DNA of 64,000 nt from Kribbella antibiotica. GTDB lineage: Bacteria > Actinomycetota > Actinomycetes > Propionibacteriales > Kribbellaceae. The stretch covers positions 1 to 64,000 of the forward strand of contig NZ_SMKX01000021.1 in assembly GCF_004349055.1 (NCBI RefSeq). Direction: 5' to 3'. Below are positions 59,808 through 64,000 of the stretch, one piece after another. The notes below the pieces were generated by a model. The model had not been told where the DNA came from. It was given only the letters and a program-made list of their open reading frames with translations, and searched no databases. The position numbers were made by a program, and so were the translations under genes. The stretch's first letter is position 1. Each line of letters starts with the position of its first letter.

Positions 59808-60327
59808 CCGCACCCTCATCCTCGGCGGCGCCCGCTCGGGCAAGTCGCTCGCGGCCGAGCGGCTGCTGTCCGCCGTGCCGGACGTTCTGTACGTCGCCAC
59901 CGGCGGAGACGACTCCGGTAGCAGCGAGTGGGCAGCCCGGGTGGCCAAGCACCAGTCACGCCGCCCAGCCTCCTGGGGCCTGGTCGAGACGATCGACCTC
60001 GTCCCCCTGCTCTCGGCTGCCGGTCCCCCGCTGCTGATCGACTGCCTGACCCTCTGGCTCTCGCGCACCATGGACTCGCTCGACATCTGGTCCGACCTGG
60101 ACCGCTTTGGGCTCGTCGAGGATCGCATCGCCGCCTTGACCACCGCCTGGTCCACCACCGGCCGCCGTGTGGTTGCTGTCAGCAACGACATCGGCGCCGG
60201 CGTGGTCCCCGCCGACCCCGGCACCCGACTCTTCCGCGACCTGATGGGCCGCCTCAACACGGGCATCTCGCTCGCCTCCGACCAGGCCCTCTACACCATC
60301 GCCGGCCGAACCCTTCCCCTCACATGA
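59800..60327 (+). CDS. cobU: Bifunctional adenosylcobinamide kinase/guanylyltransferase
   Basis: 175 residues. P-loop ILGGARSGKSLAAERLL near 6–22, then YVATGGDDS near 31 and HQSRRPASWGLVE near 50–62, which contains the His that takes GMP in this family. DCLTLWLSRTM near 79 and VSNDIGAGVVPADPGTRLFR near 126–145 complete the CobU pattern. It phosphorylates adenosylcobinamide and makes adenosylcobinamide-GDP in cobalamin salvage. Overlaps both neighbours (8 and 4 bases). Confidence 0.95.
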   Translation: MSDRTLILGGARSGKSLAAERLLSAVPDVLYVATGGDDSGSSEWAARVAKHQSRRPASWGLVETIDLVPLLSAAGPPLLIDCLTLWLSRTMDSLDIWSDLDRFGLVEDRIAALTTAWSTTGRRVVAVSNDIGAGVVPADPGTRLFRDLMGRLNTGISLASDQALYTIAGRTLPLT

Positions 60328-61088
60328 TCGACTCACTCCGCCTGGCTTTCGGCCTCCTGAGCGTCCTCCCCGCCGGCATGCCGTCCCACGTCGACCGCAC
60401 CGTCGGGCGCCGCGCCATGCTGCTCGCGCCTCTGGTCGGCGCTGTCCTGGGCGGCATCGCGGCCGGCGTCGTCGCGCTCGTGCAGTTGGTCCGCCCCGAC
60501 GCCGACCTGCTCGCGGCGGTCCTCGCCGTACTGGTCGTGGCTGGGCTGTCCGGCGGCCTTCACCTCGACGGCCTGGCCGACTTCGCCGACGCCCTGGCCA
60601 GCCGCCGCGACCGCGAAACCATGCTCCGCATCATGAAGCAGAGCGACATCGGCCCCTTCGGCGTCATCAGCATCGTCGGCTCACTCTTGATCGACATCGC
60701 CGCCCTCACCGCGTGCATCCAGTCCGGCTTCGGCTGGCAAGCAATCCTCATCGCCACCACCGCCAGCCGCCTCACCCTCGTCTGGACCTGCCGAACCACC
60801 GTCCCCTCCGCCCGCCCCGACGGCCTCGGCGCAGTCGTCGCCGCGACCGTCCCGACACCGGCCGCAGTCCTCAGCACCCTCGTCGTACTGGCTGCAGCCT
60901 CAGCCCTGGCGTGGCTCACCGGCTCTTCTGTCCACGCCGCCGCCATCGCCGTACTCCTGGCCACCGCAGCCGCCCTGGCGACCACCCACCGAGCCCGAAC
61001 CACCCTCGGCGGCACAACCGGCGATGTACTGGGCGCAGCCATCGAACTCGCCCTCGCCGTGGCCCTCACCGCCCTAGCCCTCGTTTAG
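60324..61088 (+). CDS. cobS: Adenosylcobinamide-GDP ribazoletransferase (cobalamin 5'-phosphate synthase)
   Basis: 254-residue membrane enzyme that joins adenosylcobinamide-GDP with alpha-ribazole (phosphate), the last assembly step of cobalamin. Hallmarks: LHLDGLADFADALASRRDR near 75–93 with the metal-binding Asp residues, and MKQSDIGPFGVISIV near 102–116. Several TM segments follow. The ATG at 60324 overlaps the cobU stop by four bases. cobT is not in this window, so the lower-ligand activation step must be encoded elsewhere. Confidence 0.93.
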   Translation: MIDSLRLAFGLLSVLPAGMPSHVDRTVGRRAMLLAPLVGAVLGGIAAGVVALVQLVRPDADLLAAVLAVLVVAGLSGGLHLDGLADFADALASRRDRETMLRIMKQSDIGPFGVISIVGSLLIDIAALTACIQSGFGWQAILIATTASRLTLVWTCRTTVPSARPDGLGAVVAATVPTPAAVLSTLVVLAAASALAWLTGSSVHAAAIAVLLATAAALATTHRARTTLGGTTGDVLGAAIELALAVALTALALV

Positions 61089-63907
61089 GCGTTGGCTGGG
61101 TCGCGAGGGTCAGTGTCGATGACCCCTTGGATGTAGTTGGCAACAGACGTGTCCCCGCGGCCCGCTACGAACTCGATCACCTCAAGGCGGATCCGGCGGC
61201 CTTCAGCGAACTCACCTGCCGTCATCGCAATGTCGGCATCGGCCAGACCGATCCGGATACGTAGATGGGGGTCAGCTACCTGGACGTAAATGGTCCTGGG
61301 CACGTCCATCAGTGAGCGGGCGTCGGCGATGTTGCCCTGCTTTGCTCTGACGCCGGCCAGGAGGCAGTGCGCCTGGGCGAGGCAGTCGTCGGCGGACAGG
61401 GCGCGGGCAGTCGCCGCTGCTGCGATCAGGTGCTCTGCGGCCTGCTCGTACCTCTTCACCTCGGCGTAGATCTCGCCGACGAGGAGCCTGCTTTCGGCCT
61501 GGGCGGTGCTGTTTGGCGATGCGAGCACCACTGCCTGCTCTCCCCAGCGCACGGCAGCCTCGTAGTCGTGCAGCTCCACTGCGATGGCGGCCAGTCTGCA
61601 AACGGCGAAGACCCGAAGATACTCGGGACCGTCCATGCGATCGATCAACGCGAGTGCCAAGAGTCCGTGCCGATGAGCGTCCTGATACCTGGCCAGGCGC
61701 AGTGCCGACTCCGCGAGCTGCATTTCAGCCCTGGTCTGCAGGTCGAGCGAGCCGGTCTGTCCGGCCAGCTCGCGGAGCCGGAGGCCCGCGCTCCACTGAT
61801 CGGCGGGCGTGCCCGGATGTTTCATCCACAACGCCAGCTCCAGCCTGACCGAAAGCTCGAGGGGACCAGTCTCGGCAACGACCTCGGCAATCGTTTGGAA
61901 CAGCTGGTTGTGCGGCTCGCGATAGCCACGGAGGCTGAGGTAGCCGCTCAGCAGGAGCGTGAGCGTCCCCGCGAGCTCGGGTTGACCAGCGCCAAGAGCA
62001 GAGCGGGCTGCGGCATCAATGAGGGACCAACTGGCCTCGAACCACTGAATCGCGTCGGCCTCTATCTCGCCTTCGGCCTCCGGGAGCACCGGCGTTGCGG
62101 GGGTCTCCAGGTGTGCCGCGAGGGTCCAGCCGTGGTTGAGGCCGGAGTCGGCCAGTGCCGTCAGCCGATGGACCGCTTCGAAATAGCGCTGCCGAGTGGG
62201 TGCGGGATCGCCCGCGAGCTGTTCCGTGGCGTAGGACCGAACCAGGGCGTGCATCTTGTAACGGCGCAGCGGTTCGACCGCGACGAGTTCGACCAAGCCC
62301 AGATCGACCAGCTGCTCGAACGCCGCCGTACCGGCCAACTCGTCGTGGCCCAGCAGCGGCGCCGCCACCCAGGCAGGGAACTCCGTCACTCCAACCAACG
62401 AGAGCCCAGCCAGTAACTGCGCCGTCCGAGGCTCAGCCAACGCGAGACTGCGATCCAGACTCGTCCGTACGGCGAGGTCACCCGCCACCATCGAGTCGAG
62501 CGTCAACGAACCCGCCAGCGCCGGCAGCAACTCATCCCCGGACAAAGCAAGCCGCGAACCAACAATCCGCAGCGCCAGCGGCAGCCCGGCCGAGTGCTCG
62601 ACCAACACCTCGATCGCTTCCTGATCCCGAACCGGCCGACCAATCAGCCGCAGCAGAAGACCCCGGCTCACCTCCGGATCAAGCCCCACGACCTGGCGAT
62701 GCACCGCGGTGACCAACTCAGGCAGCGGCGCGCGCGACGTCACGATCACCGCGCTCCGCGATCCAGCCGGTAGCAACTGCTCAACCGTTCCACTGTCAAG
62801 CGCGTCATCCAGCACCAGCAGGAGCGCCAGGTCCGTCGTGCGCTGAAGAAAGACCTCACGCCGTTCCGGCAGATCGTCCGGGATTTCACCGGACGACAGC
62901 CCCAGCGACCGCAACATCCGCCCCAGCAACGTCCGCGCCGGAACCGGCTCCCCAGCCACGTCCTGCAGCCGCGCGAACAACTGCCCGTCAGGAAACGCAT
63001 CCGCCGCCAGATGCCCAATCCGCGTAGCAGCCGCAGACTTCCCAACCCCCGCAGCACCCCACAAACAAATCGTCGCCGCGTCCACCTTCAACGCCCGTAC
63101 GGCGTCCGCCAGCAACTCGTCACGCCCAACCAGCAGCGAGATGTCGACCGGCAGTTCGCGCGGCACCGTGTCGTCGGACACGGCACGATCCACCGGATCG
63201 TTGCGCAAGATCGCCGAGTACAACCGACGCAGGGCAGGCGCGGGCTCCAAACCGAACTGATCAGACAGTGTCGCCGCCACATCGGCGTACACCTCCAGTG
63301 CTTCCTGCCGTCGCCCTGTCAGGTGCAGCGCCGTCATCCACGCCGCCACGGTGGCTTCCCGCGTCGGGTCCTGCGCGACGACAGCCGGCAACTCATCGAG
63401 CAGCTTGGCGTGCAACCCCGCGGCGAGGTCAGCCTGGATCCGCTCGTCAACCGCCCGGCGCCGCTCCTCCTCGATCGGAACGCAGAGCCGATCACGAATC
63501 GCGCGGTCCACCAACTCGGGCAGCAGCTCTCCACGCCACAGCGCCAACGCCGTACGCAGCGCTGTCCCTCGCTCGGCGGCATTCCCCAACCCGCGAGCCT
63601 CGGCAACACCAGCCCGAAACCGTTCCAGATCGACACTCCCGACCGGCGCCCGTACGGCGTACCCGTCCCGACTGCCATCGATCGCGATCCCGGCCTTGCG
63701 CAGCCGGGAAACGTAGACCTGCAAGGCGCCCCGCGCATCCTCGGGCGGATCATCCGGCCAGACCAGATCGATCAGCTGCTCCGTCGGCAGCGACTCATTT
63801 GCCCTCAGCAACAAACTCGCGAGCAGCAACCGCTCCTGCCGCCGTACCAGCTTGATCTCGGCCGCACCGTCGTGGACCTCGAGCGCCCCCAGCAATCGGA
63901 AGTCCAC
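61085..63907 (-). CDS. AfsR/SARP-type regulator (BTAD + NB-ARC + TPR)
   Basis: 940 residues. N-terminal OmpR-like winged helix (MDFRLLGALEVHDGAAEIKL, LIDLVWPDDPPEDARGALQV, YVSRLRKAG), then a BTAD domain (about 100–245, LTGRRQEALEVYADVAATLS). The NB-ARC ATPase has Walker A WGAAGVGKSAAATRIG near 284 and LLVLDDALDSG near 366, followed by a large helical, TPR-like C-terminal half (about 560–940). This is the AfsR layout of pathway-specific activators of secondary metabolism. Convergent with cobS (4-base overlap), so it does not obviously regulate it. Ends ...VIDTDPRDPANA. Target genes unknown. Confidence 0.93.
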   Translation of the reverse strand: MDFRLLGALEVHDGAAEIKLVRRQERLLLASLLLRANESLPTEQLIDLVWPDDPPEDARGALQVYVSRLRKAGIAIDGSRDGYAVRAPVGSVDLERFRAGVAEARGLGNAAERGTALRTALALWRGELLPELVDRAIRDRLCVPIEEERRRAVDERIQADLAAGLHAKLLDELPAVVAQDPTREATVAAWMTALHLTGRRQEALEVYADVAATLSDQFGLEPAPALRRLYSAILRNDPVDRAVSDDTVPRELPVDISLLVGRDELLADAVRALKVDAATICLWGAAGVGKSAAATRIGHLAADAFPDGQLFARLQDVAGEPVPARTLLGRMLRSLGLSSGEIPDDLPERREVFLQRTTDLALLLVLDDALDSGTVEQLLPAGSRSAVIVTSRAPLPELVTAVHRQVVGLDPEVSRGLLLRLIGRPVRDQEAIEVLVEHSAGLPLALRIVGSRLALSGDELLPALAGSLTLDSMVAGDLAVRTSLDRSLALAEPRTAQLLAGLSLVGVTEFPAWVAAPLLGHDELAGTAAFEQLVDLGLVELVAVEPLRRYKMHALVRSYATEQLAGDPAPTRQRYFEAVHRLTALADSGLNHGWTLAAHLETPATPVLPEAEGEIEADAIQWFEASWSLIDAAARSALGAGQPELAGTLTLLLSGYLSLRGYREPHNQLFQTIAEVVAETGPLELSVRLELALWMKHPGTPADQWSAGLRLRELAGQTGSLDLQTRAEMQLAESALRLARYQDAHRHGLLALALIDRMDGPEYLRVFAVCRLAAIAVELHDYEAAVRWGEQAVVLASPNSTAQAESRLLVGEIYAEVKRYEQAAEHLIAAAATARALSADDCLAQAHCLLAGVRAKQGNIADARSLMDVPRTIYVQVADPHLRIRIGLADADIAMTAGEFAEGRRIRLEVIEFVAGRGDTSVANYIQGVIDTDPRDPANA

Positions 63908-63911
63908 CTAC

Positions 63912-64000
63912 TCAAACCTGCCTGTTGTGAGGGTCCCGGGGGTCATTGTCCAGCTCGTAGCGGACCTGATAGGCGCCCAGAAGGTCACCGCGCTGCTCCA
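63912..64000 (-). CDS. C-terminal end of a further regulator-like gene (partial)
   Basis: An open minus-strand frame enters from the right edge and stops at 63912–63914, five bases before the AfsR-like gene start. The visible 28 residues end YELDNDPRDPHNRQV, resembling the AfsR-like protein's own end DTDPRDPANA. This suggests an upstream paralogue in the same orientation, possibly another BTAD/TPR regulator. Too little is visible to name it. Confidence 0.5.
   Translation of the reverse strand, partial: EQRGDLLGAYQVRYELDNDPRDPHNRQV

Overview
This window is a high-GC, GTG/TTG-start-rich actinobacterial chromosome segment. The mix of a PspA–PspAA pair, DUF3043, an SCO2322-like protein beside an ECF cobalamin transporter, an AfsR/SARP regulator and an IdeR/DmdR-type iron box fits Actinomycetia. 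My best guess is Kribbella or a relative in Propionibacteriales; this is inference from gene content, not a database match.

Layout. (1) 1–3.9 kb: a glucuronate catabolism locus (fructuronate reductase cut by the left edge, LacI regulator, divergent uronate isomerase) with two LacI-type palindromes between regulator and uxaC. (2) 4–52 kb: a very large Wzx/Wzy-type cell-surface polysaccharide region. It starts with a beta-helix lipoprotein, a polymerase/ligase, a Wzz-like protein and three tandem secreted beta-propeller proteins. A long minus-strand block (14.5–32.7 kb) follows: two flippases, a WecG-type transferase, gmd/fcl, an initiating phosphoglycosyl transferase, GT4 and GT2 enzymes, a pyruvyl transferase, a PAP2 phosphatase and an eight-gene unusual-sugar set (aminotransferase, 3,5-epimerase, two C-methyltransferase-like proteins, PIG-L deacetylase, cytidylyltransferase, SDR). 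A small hydrolase and an Lrp regulator separate it from a plus-strand operon (34–42.6 kb: GDP-mannose/UDP-glucose dehydrogenase, GT4, asparagine synthase, bi-domain oxidoreductase, heparinase II/III). A second export module (42.7–50 kb: two Wzz-like proteins, a second polymerase/ligase, GT4, a second beta-helix protein, a small partner protein) follows, then a sigma factor and a second initiating transferase. (3) 52.4–55.6 kb: conserved actinobacterial genes (PspAA, PspA, DUF3043, aldo/keto reductase, a 69-residue protein). (4) 55.6–61.1 kb: a translationally coupled cobalamin uptake/salvage operon (SCO2322-like, ECF T, tandem ECF ATPase, ECF S, cobU, cobS). (5) 61.1–64 kb: an AfsR-like regulator and the tail of a probable paralogue.

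How it fits together. The two initiating transferases would load the first sugar on undecaprenyl phosphate. The gmd/fcl, sugar-dehydrogenase and CDP-sugar genes would supply GDP-fucose, a uronic acid and a branched or amino deoxysugar. The glycosyltransferases assemble the units, the flippases export them, and the polymerase/Wzz pairs set chain length. The pyruvyl transferase, asparagine synthase and heparinase-like lyase would decorate or trim. Several components are present twice (flippase, polymerase, initiating transferase, beta-helix protein) or three times (Wzz, beta-propeller), suggesting two related polysaccharides or a duplicated locus. In the middle (20.2–20.6 kb) is a relic: an iron box and start signals driving only a short internal piece of an IucA/IucC siderophore synthetase.

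No tRNA, rRNA, CRISPR array, insertion sequence or origin was seen. No gene-free stretch exceeds 300 bases; the longest (20002–20274, 52228–52470) hold the regulatory signals listed. I could not run any search, so family calls rest on motifs and recognisable sequence patterns.
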